Source: Prasinococcaceae sp. CCMP 1430
Lineage: Eukaryota > Prasinodermophyta > Palmophyllophyceae > Prasinococcales > Prasinococcaceae
Direction: 5' to 3'
NCBI GenBank assembly: GCA_013416795.1
Contig: RQSC01000027.1
Location: 845,553-909,552, forward strand
Length of the DNA: 64,000 bases
A program made the translations under genes and the position numbers. The notes under the pieces were generated by a model. It saw only the letters and a list, made by a program, of their open reading frames with translations, did not search any database and was not told the DNA's origin. Positions 1-12,156 of this stretch are shown here, in pieces (within the stretch, counting starts at the first letter, position 1; the number at the start of each line of letters is the position of its first letter).

Positions 1-3000
1 GCTCGGCAACCTCCGCCTCGTCCTGTGAATGGCCGCTCGACGCCAACACAACGCGCGCGCCGGCTGGCCAGTCCACGCCCTCGGCGAGCGTGACAGCATC
101 AGCGCCGGCCGATGCAGTCGCACCCAGCCGCGTCCAGGAAGCTGTGCGCGGAAGGCCTTTGATGATGGCCTTGCCCACGACAACGAGCGCGCGGGATCCA
201 GCGTCTATATACTCGCCGTCCGCATCCTCGCCCAGCTCGAGGTAGACACCGTCGGGCGTGCCCGTCAATCGGATGAGCGCTTGGCCGCAGTATGGCGCCG
301 ATGGATCGCCGATCGACAGCTCGCCGAACACAACCACTGACGCAGCCTCGAGGGCGATGGCCGCCGTGTTGTCGGAGCCCAGTGCGGCAACGCCCGTGCA
401 GGCAGCCGCCCCCACGCCGGGGTCACACCAACGCAAGCTGCCGTATATGCGGACTAGACCAAGACTGGGCGTGGGCACGTCCAGCACAAGCTGCCACGCA
501 GGGGGCACGTCGACGTCCTCACCCGCCCTCGGGAGCACACCGCCGGGCCACATGCTCGCGTTGCTCCAGAGGCGCTCGAAAGGCTCGCGCTCCACGGCAG
601 GCGGCAGCTCGGGCGGTGGGCAGCCATCGCGCGGGCACTCCGCCCCCACCAGATGCAGGCGCTGGGACTCATACGCGCCCTCGCGCTCGGTGCCCGCGAA
701 GCGAACCGTCAGCGTTTGCGTAGCCGCATCGTAGAACGACGCGCCGGTGGCGGCACCCGCTCCGGGCATCGCGGCCAGCGAGACGGCGGCCTCCTCGCCA
801 GTCGAGAGGTCGTGCACCTCAAAGTGGTCGCGGTAGGTCGTATGGTTGAACACCAGGTCTAGATGCTCACCTTCGCGGAGGCCAGTCACCTCCACGTCGA
901 GCTCTTCCCAGTCGCCCGCGCCGCGACCGAGCTGCACGCGCCACGTGCGGCCAGCAAGCACGGCGATCGCCCAACCGTGTGCGGGATCATGCCATTTGTG
1001 GTTCCTGTAGGTGACCGCGCTCCTTCCACCCTGCTCGGATGCGGACTGGACCTCGGACACGAGCAAGTCGTCGTTGTAGAAGACGCTGAACGGCTGCTGT
1101 CCGTACACGGCGACACGTACTGGGCGCTCTTTGGGAGCGCACAAGACGCTGACGCCGTCGGCCTGCTCGGCGCACGGGCCGACGAGGTGCGGCCAGCGGG
1201 CGGCCAGGTGTGCGCCCGCTGTGCCGGTCACGCTGCCGTCGACGTCGCGCAGCACGCCTTTGTGGGGGATGTTCCATCGCACGAGGTTGGCGAGGCTGGC
1301 GTCGTGGAGCGTGATTGCCTCCAGATGGCCGGTTTTGGCGTCGTTGTCCTTGGTGTTTGGGAAGTCGCAATGGTTGCACGTGGCGAACGCCGCCCCCTCG
1401 CGGTCGAAGCCGACAAGATCGGTCGACGCCAAAGTGAAGTTTTCACTTTGGGGCATCCACACGCCCACGGGGCCCGTCCCCCCGTTGGCCTCCGCCGCCG
1501 CGCTCCACTGACCAGAGGGCCCGAGCGCCTCGATTGCTGCGGGGGACATGCCGATCACGAGCGCGCCCTCGATGCGCGCCGAGCCCAAATTCGTGCGGCT
1601 CTCGAGGACTTCGAAGCCCGCCCGGCCGTTGTCGGCCACGCGGAAGTTCTCGAAGCGCAGATCGCCCGCCATCCCGACGCTCACGCCCGAGCGGGCGCAT
1701 TTGAATGCCGTGAAGTCCTCGAAGGTCGTTGGAAGGAGCTTTGAATGGGGCACCGAGCCCCACGAGCAACCGTTGGGGTCCTCCGTAGACACCACAGGCA
1801 CATATCGATTGAAGATGCGAAGCCCGTAGCGCCCGTTCGAGTGGGCGACGTTGCCCCGGAAGGCTCCCAGCGGCAGGCCGGGAGGACACACGTCGGGCGT
1901 GGAGCTGGGTCCGGTGGGGTGGAATTGCAGGTCGAACCAGAAGCCGTATCGCGCGGAGCCTGCCGCGGCATTATTCACAAACGTGTTGGAGGGGTTGGTG
2001 ATCCAGAAAGAAGCGGGGGTCGTGTCCGTGTCGAGCAGGCTGCTACTGGGCCGCGTGCTGACCGCGAGGTTGCCCTCGATACGGTTCTGGGACTCAATGC
2101 CGTCCTCAATGAAGTACGTGTGACCCAGCGTCTCGAAGGCGACGTTGCCGCTCAGCTCGAGGTGCTTGACGCCGTGCACTGTGACCGCGCGGTTGAATGT
2201 GTGGTGGATCGCGCAGTTGCGAATGTACGAGCGCGACACGCTTCCAATCATGTGGAAATGCAGCGGGTAACGGCCTGCAGGTGCGCGCGGCGCGCGTCAG
2301 GGCCCGGGACGGGGCGCGGCGGTGCGGGCGCACGCGCAGCCTCGCGAGGACGCACCGAGATTGAAAGCCTGCCCCACATTCGCGAGCTCGACGTTGGAGA
2401 AGCGGCCGACCGCGCTGTTGTCTCCATGGCTATGAAGCATGATGTGCGCGCCCCACTGCGTCTCCGCAGACCCCTCGTCACCACGAACTTTCACAGAGCG
2501 GCTCAGAATGCCCACCTCGGCGCGCATCTCGATCGTCTTGCCCCCGTGCGTGTAGGATACGCTCAGATGCGTGTGAGTCAGAGGCGAGGAGAGGATGAGC
2601 GTCCTGCCGCCGTGTGCGACCGCAGCAATCGTCACCTGCTCAGCGTGGTCCATCTCGAAGTCCGTTGAGGCGACCACGATGACGTCGCCGGCGCGCCAGC
2701 CTGACGTGGCGTCCAGCAGCAGCAGAGTGTTGCTGCCCGCGCGCGCCGTCTCCGCAAGGCAAGTCCACGCGGGCGACTTGGGCGCGCCGTGCATGTCCAG
2801 CACGCCGCGGCGCACGGCGATGTTTTTCGCGCCGTAGAGCGGCAGCTCCGGTGTCACCAGCGGCTCGCCGTGAAGCGTTATGACCGCATTGTGTTCAAAG
2901 GGACGCTCGAGAGTACCCACGCGCATCTCGCCCCCGCGCAAGAGCAAGTAGGACGCGTCCAGGGATACGTCGCTCTCGTCCGAGAAGATGAGCCGTCCCT

Positions 3001-6000
3001 CGACGACGACAAGAAAGAGCTGTGGCGTGTGAATGTCGAGCAAGATCGACTGGCCCGGTGGGATAACCACACTGTCGCCATCCAGGGGCACCGCCCTCGA
3101 GATGCCCCACGAGCGCTCGTCTGACCACCTGTCAATGTACAGAAACTCAGCCGCAGGGTCAATCACCGCGTCACCACGGCCATCCGAGGCAGACACAACA
3201 ATCGATGGCTCGACGAAGTCCGGCCGCGGCCCTGTGACGCACGTAATCGCTGTCGCCGAGGCAGACAGCACCGCGCATTCGATGCCGTCGATGCTGACCG
3301 CGTACGTTGCCGCAGCGTCGAAATTGCCCGACAGCGTGAGCGTGTCGCCCCCCAGCGTGGAGCCGACCGAGGGCGCGACGGCGGTCACCGCCGCGCTGAG
3401 GGACGAGGAGTACGTATAGGCATCCTCCAGAAGCGCCGAAGCGCCCTCCTGCAGGGCGGGGATCCCGACGCCCTCCTGCGCGCCTGGCTCGGCGGTGACG
3501 CGCACGCGCACGTCGCAGGGCTTGTCAGCAGGCCTTGTCGAACCCTGCACGCCATACAGTTCGATCTCGGCGAGGACGAGCGAGGTCCGCGCATCGTCGA
3601 AGCTGCGCACTTGGACGAATCGGGACGGCATGTCCGGAACGACGTCGACATCGAAGGTATTCCAGCCATCGCTAAAGATCCTCTCTGACGTGCTCAAGTC
3701 CAGCAGCGTCACCCAGGTCGAACCGTCCGCCGAGCCTTCGAGCAACGTCCGCTCAAGCTGGCGGTCGGGCTTCGCCCACCAGAGCTCGGGCACCGCAGCG
3801 AAGATACTCACGTGACTCAAGTACGCGGCGGCGTCCTGACCGAGGTCGAGGCCCACGTAGGGAAACGGGGTGCCTTGCCCGTCTGTGCCGGCGGCCCGGT
3901 CCCATCCGCTCCACGCGCCAAAGAAGGCGCTCGTAAGGTTTCCGTCGAAGGCATCGGCGGCCGAGGATCTCTCGCCCTCGCGCCACACGCCGTAGGAAGA
4001 GAAAGGCGCGCCGCCGCCGATGCGCCTGGCCTGCGCGCGTAGCTGCTCGGCGCTAGGGGCAACCTCGAGCGGTTGCATTGCGCCTGTCACACACTCAATG
4101 CTGTCAGGGGCCACGGCGGTGGCGGCGCACGGCACACCACACATGTCCACCTGGATGCGCCTCGTCTCCGACCCGAAGCCCGCGCCTGCGATGCTCATGA
4201 CCGTTCCACCTCCCCGGCTCCCCGCGGATGGCGACACATCTCCTACGCTCGCATTGACCTCCAGTAGGGCAAAGCAGCCGAGCTCGCACACGGCAAATCC
4301 TGTTGCTGTTTGGAGGGTGAGCTCGTGCGAGCCGGCCGGCACGGCAGACACGTCCACCAAGAGGTGTGTCTCATTCGCGGCGAGCAAGGTCAGCTGGGTG
4401 TCGCCGAAGCGAGCAGTAATGTTTGCTCCGCCGACGGGAAAGCCGCGTCCTCTGATCGTGACGCTGCCAGCGCCGGCAGCCCACCCTCTTGTGTACGCCG
4501 TCGCGTTGGTGCGGTATTCGATGCTCACCGTGCCGTTGGCCACCTGCCCGCCCGATTGCACCTCAAGCTCGTGCGACGCCTCCGCGCTCACCCCCGGTGC
4601 CGTGCACGTCAGCGCTGCCGGGCTGCGCACATCGACATCCGCGCACTCGGCGGTTCCGATGGTGACCGAGGTTGCGCCTCGAACGAAGCCAGCGCCGTAG
4701 ACCTCGATGCGCGCACCGCCCAGCGAGAGCGTTGGCAACGTGGCGGAGCGCACGCGCGGCGGGACGTCGATCGTTGCGACTCCCTGCGCAATGCCGGCAC
4801 GTCCGGAGGGAGAATAGGCGTACACCTCGTGAATTCCTCCCCATAACGCCTCGGCAGTCATGGAGCACGTCACCTGGGGGCCGGATGCTCGGTCGATCTG
4901 GCACGGGACCATTGCCTCGAGCTCCACACGCGTCGGGGTTGGGCATGTGGCAGCCACGCCAGAGCAGCGCAGTGCGGCGGTGTCCTCGCTCACCGTGACG
5001 ATGATGTCCGAGGGCACTGACTCATTGAAAGTCACCTCGAGGGTGTGCAACCCGCCTTCAGCGGGGGAGTAGGAGGATGTGGCGTTGAGCATTGATAGGG
5101 TCTCGCTTTGCTTGTACGCAAAGCCGCAGTCGTCACCGGCTGTGGGCGGTACTGTGGACAGGTCGAGGCCCGCGCACGACGAGTGCGCGCCTCGCATGAA
5201 GACCACCACGGGCAGCTTCTGGTCTGGCGCCGCGCCGAGATACACCATAGCGGGTGACTTGGCAGCCTCCTCGTCTGGCGCTGTGCAGGTGACGCGCTCC
5301 GCCTCGGCCGTGAGCACCACACACGGTGCGCCTCCAACGGTGACGGTGACGGCTGACAACGATGCATCGCGAGCTTCGGCAGAGGGCGCGAGGCCTCTTC
5401 CACTGATTGTAAGGGTCTGCCCCCCCCCGCGCCCCCCGCTTGCGGGCGTGACGCCACTGACCTCAAAGGCGAAAGCAAATGCGACCTGGGAACCCACCGT
5501 CGCCAGGCCCACCCCGTCGACCCTGACGACAACGGGAGCGTCTTGTGCGACGTCGCCGCCGTTGAGCGCGCAGACCAGCCGAGCGGGCGACGCCTCGTAG
5601 ACGACGCACTTCGATCCGCCGAGCTCTACGGCATTGTCTGCGACATTTGGGCTGAAGTTGCTGCCTGTGATGGTGACGATCGTCGCGCCCGCGGACGAGG
5701 CAACAGATGGAGCGATGGACTCGACCGACGGCGTGCTCGCGTCGTCGAGATACGTGAAGCTGTCGGGAAGGGTGAAAATCTCACCACCGATATGGAGCGT
5801 CACATCAGCCGTGCCCGCTCCGTTAGCCGACCCGGGCACCACCACGACAGCACTTCGCCCGTCTGTTTCGACGACAGTCGCAGCAACGCCTCCAACAAAC
5901 ACGCCGATTGCGCTTGCATTCAGACCAAAACCTTGGCCGGCGATTGTGACAGCCAACCCACCTCGCGCGCCACCCTCGGAGGGCGTCACAGATGTGACGC

Positions 6001-8995
6001 CGAGAGGCACCGCCAGGGTGGCGTCTACCCCATCAGCAGCCACGGCGGCGCCCAGCTCCGAGAGGATCACGTCAAAGCTGTGCAGGCCAGCGGGTGCGCT
6101 CGCGGGCACGACGCACGAAACTGAGCTTGGCGCGACGACTGACACGTTGGCGCAAGCGACGCCACCAACTGATGCAAGCACTTGGCCCCCATCCTCGAGC
6201 AGGGTCACCGTCGCATCCACCACTGCAATTGCGCCGGTGTTCTCGCTGGGTGCATGTGCTTTGAAGGCGGAGATGGACGGGGTGGCCTCCTGTTCGCCGC
6301 GATATGTGCAACCTCCGAAAGTGTCGAGAGAGGCGCACATGGCCAAGCTGCCGGCCGAGTGAATGCTCAACACCGGCTCGGTGACCGGCACTCGCAGCCA
6401 GTCGCTCGGCACCTGTGCGTAGAACATGCCACTTCCTGCCAACAACTGCACGGCGGACGCATTCGGCGGCCCACGAGCATCGCCGCCGACAAGTGTTGCA
6501 TTCTCGACTTCAATAAGAGGTACCTCCTCGCGGTGGCCGCTGAGGACCACGCGCCAGCGTTGCGGCGAGCCGCCGTCGTTGCTGTAGGTGATCTTCTGCT
6601 CGTAAAAGACGTCGGCATGCGCGAGCGCAGCATCACCGCTCGCGCTCGCCAGCGCCTCGAGCGCCTCGACCATGGGCGCCCGAGCATCGCTCTCCGATCC
6701 TCCCACGCGCAGCACGGTGGTCGCATTGCGCCATCGCAACTCGACCGTGCCACTCAGCGCATTCGTTGCCTGTGCGACGCGCTCCACCGTCTGTACGCAT
6801 GCGCCTCTGCAGCGCAGCCCCGCGGGCGCGAGGGTGAGGAGGTCTCGAGCCGCACCGAGCGGGGGAGGCTCCTCGAAGCGAACATCCCAACCTAGCGAGC
6901 CGTCCGATGTCGCCGACTGCGTGACCCGCACGCCCGCGGCGGCATTGGTAACGCCGGCCGCCGCGGCTTGAAGCGCCTCGGAGAGCTTGTCTCCGGGGTT
7001 CTCTGCGTGCGCCACCAGGGCAGTGGTTGCGAAGACTTCGCTGCCGTCGACCATTGTGAGACGCGCCGACAGGCGATAGGCGCCTCCTGTGGTGTTTCCC
7101 AGCAACACGCGCTGCGTCTCGAGCGAGTACGCAGCCTCAAATTCGATCGCCTGGACAGAGCGCGTGGCGAAGGCGTTGCCTTCGCCATTGTCGAGGCCAT
7201 CTGGCTCGAGCGGCGCGGGTGCGACGAGGCTTACGTCAAACCAGTCGCCACCACCTCCCTCCGAGCCATACACCTCGAGCAGGTACGGTACGCCCTCCTC
7301 CAGACGCACTGGCCGGGGCACGTCGCCCTTGCCGTCCTCGTACTGAAAGATGTTGGATGTCCAGCTCGAGATGAGGTAGAGCAGCTCGGGCTCGGTTGCG
7401 TTGCCTGGTCGCGTAAGCACCACGGCGCACCAGTCATCGCAGGCCGCGAGGAATGTGTGGTTGCCAGTCGCGCGTGGCACGAAGATGGAGCTAATGACCT
7501 GCTCATAGGCCCCCCAGCGCGTATTGGCTTCGACCTCGAAGCCAGGTATGACCTCCTGAAAGGTTGGGGGCGAAGCACTCGGCCAAAGGGCCGTATCGAA
7601 ACGACGCTCGTTCATGAGCAGGTTCCAGAAACTGCTGCTCGTTCCTCGCCGATAAACGGAACGCCGCGCGCCGCGGCCACCCTGCCCCCACAGTGAGGCA
7701 GCACCGCGGTACGCGTGCGCCTGCCACGCGGCACCGACATCCTCCGTGCTTGGCATGATGCACTCTGCGCTCGCGCCTGCGCCTCCCAGCGGCACGCACG
7801 TGGACCGCGCCCCGCCCACATCCGCCTCGATCGGAGCGCGGAGCCCGCGTCCGACGACCCGCAGCCGATGTCCTCCCGCGAGCGACCCGTTGCTTCGTAC
7901 CAGCGCGTCCACCGCCGGCACGACCTGAACTTGGTGGGCACTCCCACCTTCGGCGCTGGCGGGCGCGTACGCCATCTCGCGAAAGCTGCCAGCATCCGGG
8001 TATGAGAAGGCCTCGTCGGCACGTGCGGCGCCTCCGCCCCGGTTCCCATTGCCTTCTAAGATTAATGAGGCGTTGTACAGGCCCGGGCGAATGTCTTCGC
8101 CGAGCAGGCAGCCCACGGCTTGCCACCGCGTGTGGAAGCTCAGATAGCGCCCCTGATGCCGCAACACGAAGGGTGCGTACGGCTCGTGGCCGCGGTGCTC
8201 CTCGCCGAGCGCGCGCTGCGCGTCCGCCAAGGCGTCCTCATCGGGCAGCGCGCAGGCGAATTCCCCCCCCAGCATAACTGAGCGCACACCCTCGGCGTTG
8301 CGCACATCGCCTTCGAGCACGACAGCCGTCCCAGCCGGGGCGACGCGTGGCCTCACGCGCCTGAGCGCGGGCGTCGCGTCCTCGCTATACGAGAAGGTTG
8401 TCGGAGCGGTGGCGCGCTTGCCTCGGCCCGCAGTGACCACAATAGGAAGCTCGCGGAGCAGCTCCTCCGACTCGCCGTGGAGCAGGGTCGCGGCCGGCGC
8501 CGGCGGGGTGTCCACGACGAGCAGCGTGTCGGTCGACAGGAACTCAACCACCGTAGCGCTCTGGCCGCCGACCGACACGAGCGCACCGCCGAAGGCACCT
8601 CCCTCGGAAGAGAACCCGGCGCCACGGATCCAAAGGCGCGTGCCGCCCGCCAGAGAGCCTTGGATAGCCCCCTCACCCGAACCGGTTTCAGTCGCAGCCA
8701 CCGAGCGCACCGTTGGCGGCGCCGCTGGCACGCCCGCACCATCGGTCGCCGTCGTTGCGTCGCCGAGCAACCGCCTGCCACGCACGAATGCCTCGGCGCG
8801 CCTGCCCGCCACGCGCAGCGCGCCCTCGTTGTGAGCCTCATGTAAGATGTCATCCACGGATCGCCGGTCGGAGGCGGCAGCACCGGCCGACGCCCGTGTC
8901 GCACCGCATGCGGGGGCGCATGCGAGCAGCAGCGTGAGCGCCGCTACGGCCGCCGTGGCCCTTACCGCCGTCCCGAGCCGCCGCGGCGGCGCCAT
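1..8995 (-). CDS. Fibrocystin-L (PKHD1L1)-like giant extracellular protein, 3' end outside window
   Basis: Predicted secreted or cell-surface adhesion protein. I start it at the ATG at 8995 because a hydrophobic signal peptide (TAAVAALTLLLACAPACG) follows; the frame stays open upstream to a non-ATG codon. Order seen: several IPT/TIG repeats (motifs such as GGxLTISG), a PA14-like domain (about 7180-7620, with FLAACDDWCAVVL), more IPT repeats, an F5/8-type-C-like domain (about 3540-4030, YVGLDLGQ to LAEIELYG), a last IPT, then a G8 domain (about 2590-3130). An 81-bp intron (2275-2355, donor GTGCGT, acceptor CTGCAG) joins NLG to GRYPLHFHMIG, the hallmark of the right-handed beta-helix part of PKHD1L1, TMEM2 and CEMIP proteins. 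A second G8 domain (about 565 to 1) runs off the window edge. The IPT-PA14-G8-helix-G8 order is that of PKHD1L1; the discoidin-like insert is extra. Over 2,980 residues are visible. The protein has many N-x-S/T sites. Confidence 0.85.
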
Positions 8996-9146
8996 TGCAC
9001 ACCGCGCGCGGCGGCGCGCGGCGGCGCGACCACCGAGCGAGCGCGAGCGCCATGCGCGCCGCCATGCGCGCGCTGTGGCGACCCCGCCGACCGATCGCGA
9101 TCGCGGCGCGCCACGCGCGCGCCACACGCTCCCCTCGCGCGGAACA

Positions 9147-9172
9147 ATTAGGGTTTAATAATTAGGGTTAAC
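9147..9172 (+). promoter_or_regulatory. Telomere-repeat-like (telo-box) motif pair upstream of the fibrocystin-L-like gene
   Basis: Two ATTAGGGTT units sit in an AT-rich island about 150 bp upstream of the 8995 ATG, in otherwise very GC-rich DNA. The first unit is ATTAGGGTTT, which is AAACCCTAAT in the orientation of the gene. In plants the telo-box (AAACCCTA) is a promoter element; whether it acts so here is inference. Confidence 0.35.
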
Positions 9173-9319
9173 TCCGCATCTGGACGCGTCTTTCGTGCTT
9201 TCGTTACCTGGCTGGGCGGCGACGATGCGCTCCGTCGGCGGGCGCGGCCGTGCTGTACTACAGTGCGCGCCGGGGATGGTGGCCCTCGTTGCGCGACCCA
9301 CTCCTCGGGAGCGACGTCA

Positions 9320-12156
9320 TCAGCCCCCCGCAGCAGGGTGGGCCACGCGCGAGGCGTCACGCTCGGCAGCGAGCGCGCCCATCCAGCTCGCCTCTTTTGA
9401 GGACAGACTGCGGTTGCGGTGGAGGCCGTTCCCGCTGGCGTTGCCAAGAGCGACTGCGAGCGACTCCGAGAGCGAGCCTGATCGCACGAGGGTCGGGCGA
9501 TCGGCGCGACGCGTCTCATGAGGCTGCGTGCCCAGCTCGGAGGACGCCGATGACTGTAACGCTGCGAAGGCCGCGAGCGTCGATTCTTGTGTTGGCGCGA
9601 TCGACTCATGCCGCTGCAACATGGGCGTGTCGTCGATGTCCATGGACACGGCTGCGTCGTTTGCCGCCGCCACAGCGGCTGGCGCGACGGTGGCGGTCTC
9701 CCTCAGGCTCCTCGCAGCCGCGGCGGCCGCCATGCGCTCGCGCTTGGCCTCCAGGAGAGCAGAGTTGTACCCGGGCTCCACAAGCGCGCCCGAGCCCATG
9801 AGCTCGTACATGAGCCCTTTGTATGTCGCGACGTGTGACTTGGGAGCCACGTCCAGAGCTCGAAAGATGCCGGCGCACCAGCGCGCCGCGAGCGGCTTGG
9901 CGGTCGTCGTGTGGGCCGGCGAGCGGCACGCCACGCTTTGATCCGGCTCGTTTTGGCCTCTCTCCGCACGCGCGACGGGCAAAGCCGCGTGGTTCGCGCC
10001 GCAGTCGGTTGGAGAGGACGTGCGTTCGGGCGAGCTGTCATCGGGCGAGCCCGTCGCTCCAGGACACATCGTGCCGCAGGCAAGCAGGCGGCTGAAGGCG
10101 CTCTGCTGGTAGTGCGTATCGCGCGAGTGATGCGTCGGTGAGGGGTAGTGGCGCCGGCCGCGACAAGCTCCCTCCTGCGGTTGGGCTCCGCGCGAGCCAA
10201 AGTGGATGGCTGAGCCGGACGACTCCCCATCGGGCGGCAAAGCAACGACGCTCTCGCCATTTGCGGGAGCGTCCGCGGCCGCTGCTGCAGCGGCGGCGGC
10301 GGCCATGTCGTTCCGCGCCGACTCCGTGAACTTGGCAAGGAAGGGATGGTGGAGGCAGGCAGCCGCGCTGGGGCGCCTGGTGGGCTCCCAGCTCAGCAGC
10401 TGCGCGACGAGGCCACGCACGCCCTGCGCGGGTGGCTGGCAGCCCTGGTGGCATTTGTTGGCGGTGCTGTGGCGGCGGTGGCCGCCCGCGCCGCCGAAGA
10501 AGCGGCGCGTCTGCACTGCAGTCGTATCGCCGGCGGCGGGCATCGCCGCCATTGCGAGGTAGATGCTGCGCGCACCCGCCTCGGCAGCGCGCGAGCCGAA
10601 GCGACGGCAGTCGCTCGCCTCGCCCTGCTCCTCCTCCTGTCGCCGCACTCCCTCTCCTGTGGGGGCCGGCGAGGCACCCGCAATGTCTTCGGGCGATGGC
10701 AAGCTACCTGCCGCGCCAGTCGTGTCTGGCGAAGACGCCATGATGACGGAGCTGCTGCTGGTGCTGCTCGTGACCCTCGTGCTGGGGTAGTCGGAGGGTG
10801 TGGGGTGTCCGATGGCGGCGGCGATCTCCGCGTCGTGCTGCGCCATCTCCTCGATCGCCAGGGCGGCGCCTGCGAGCATTTCGAGCTGTTCGCGCCCGTT
10901 GCGCCCACGGAAGAGCGGCTTGCCCAGGTACATCTCGGCGATGATGCACCCCGCGGCATACATGTCAATGGAAGGGGTGTAGGGGGCGCTGTAGGGGCAC
11001 TTGGCGTTGCGGTCCTCGCCTGCGCCGGTGCTCTCGTTCGCGTGTCGCAACGCGCCGCCGCCGCAAGCGTGGCCGCCGCCGCCCACGCTGGCAGCCTTGC
11101 TCTTCTCGCTGGCGCCGCTGCTGCTGCTAGTGGCATGAATTCCGGCGGCGGCACTCCTGTTGCTCTGGTTGCGCTGCCGCCTGTGCCCCCCCGGGCGCTG
11201 CTGCAGCCACAGGATCTCAGGGGCGCGCCACCAGCGCGTCTGCACGTACTCGGTAAAGGCGCGCCTGTCATCGTCGGTGGCCAACGCCGTCGCCCCGCCA
11301 CGGTCGAGCACGCCCCGCACCTGCTCGCAGCTTTGGCGGGCGGCCGCGCCGACGCCAGCGGATTCCGCGCGCTCGAGCGCGCCGCAGGCCGTTCTCGCGA
11401 GCCCCCAGTCGGCAACCTTGAGCTCGCAGCCCACGGTGAGGAGCAGGTTGGCCGGCTTCAAATCTCTGTGCATGAGCCCGATGCCGTGGGCGTGCGTGAG
11501 GGTGGAGACCAGCTGGGCGGCGATGTACTGCCGGTGCACGGGCTCAAGCAAACGACTGGCGATCGCGTCGTGCAGGTCCGTCGGGAGCAGCTCGAAGACC
11601 AGGTAGACGTCGCGCCCGTTCGCCGCGGGCAGCACCTCCAGCATGGTGACCACGTTGGCGCACTCGCGCAGCTCGCGCAGCGCCAGCGCCTCGCGCACGG
11701 TGCGCGTGGCATCCGTGCGGTTGCGGAATGCGTCCGTCTGGCGCTTGAGCGCAACGTGGAGGCCTGTGTGTGGGGACCGCGCGCGCGCGCCAGTGCGCCG
11801 GCCGTCGACGCGAACGAGATGTCGGAAGGAACCGGGCCGACCGTGGTTGTACGCGATTGAATCAGTCCCGGAGTCAGACGGAGTGGCGGCGGCGATGTTG
11901 TCAGTGCGATTGCGATGCCTCGAGGCGCGCGCCGGCGAGCGCGCGAGCGAGCGAGCACGTGAGCGCAACGGCCGCTAGCTGGGACTTGCTCCTGCCTTTC
12001 CCGGGCCGAGGGCGCGGGCGCACCTGTCAGCCTGCATTCGGCTCGCCAGACGGTGCCGTAGGCGCCCTTGCCCAGCACGGCCCCAACGCGGAAGCGCGCG
12101 GCCACGGTTGTGTCGATGCCCGCGCCATCGTGCGCGCCGTCGGCACCGCCTGCCAT
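9320..12156 (-). CDS. CMGC protein kinase, MAP kinase-like with TEY activation motif
   Basis: Serine/threonine kinase in two exons. Exon 1 (12024-12156) starts at the ATG at 12156 and carries the glycine loop GKGAYGTVW. A 260-bp intron (11764-12023, donor GTGCGC, acceptor CACACAG) leads to exon 2 with the VALK lysine (HVALKRQ). Exon 2 then shows the catalytic loop HRDLKPANLLL, a metal-binding motif that reads DWG instead of DFG (KVADWGLAR), and FTEYVQTRWWRAPE, where TEY is the ERK-type activation motif and WW replaces the usual WY. A low-complexity insert splits the APE region from SIDMYAAGCIIAEMYLGKPLF. The kinase domain ends near HPFLAKF and is followed by about 250 residues of low-complexity tail, recalling MAPK15/ERK7 in layout. 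Orthology to one MAPK class is not certain. Confidence 0.85.

Noticed and set aside
9128-9300. True telomere or subtelomere
   Set aside because: Only two degenerate TTAGGG units in AT-rich sequence, with genes on both sides; a telomere would have long arrays.
10346-11860. 504-codon plus-strand open frame opposite the kinase
   Set aside because: Kinase motifs on the minus strand are decisive; the plus frame is compositional.
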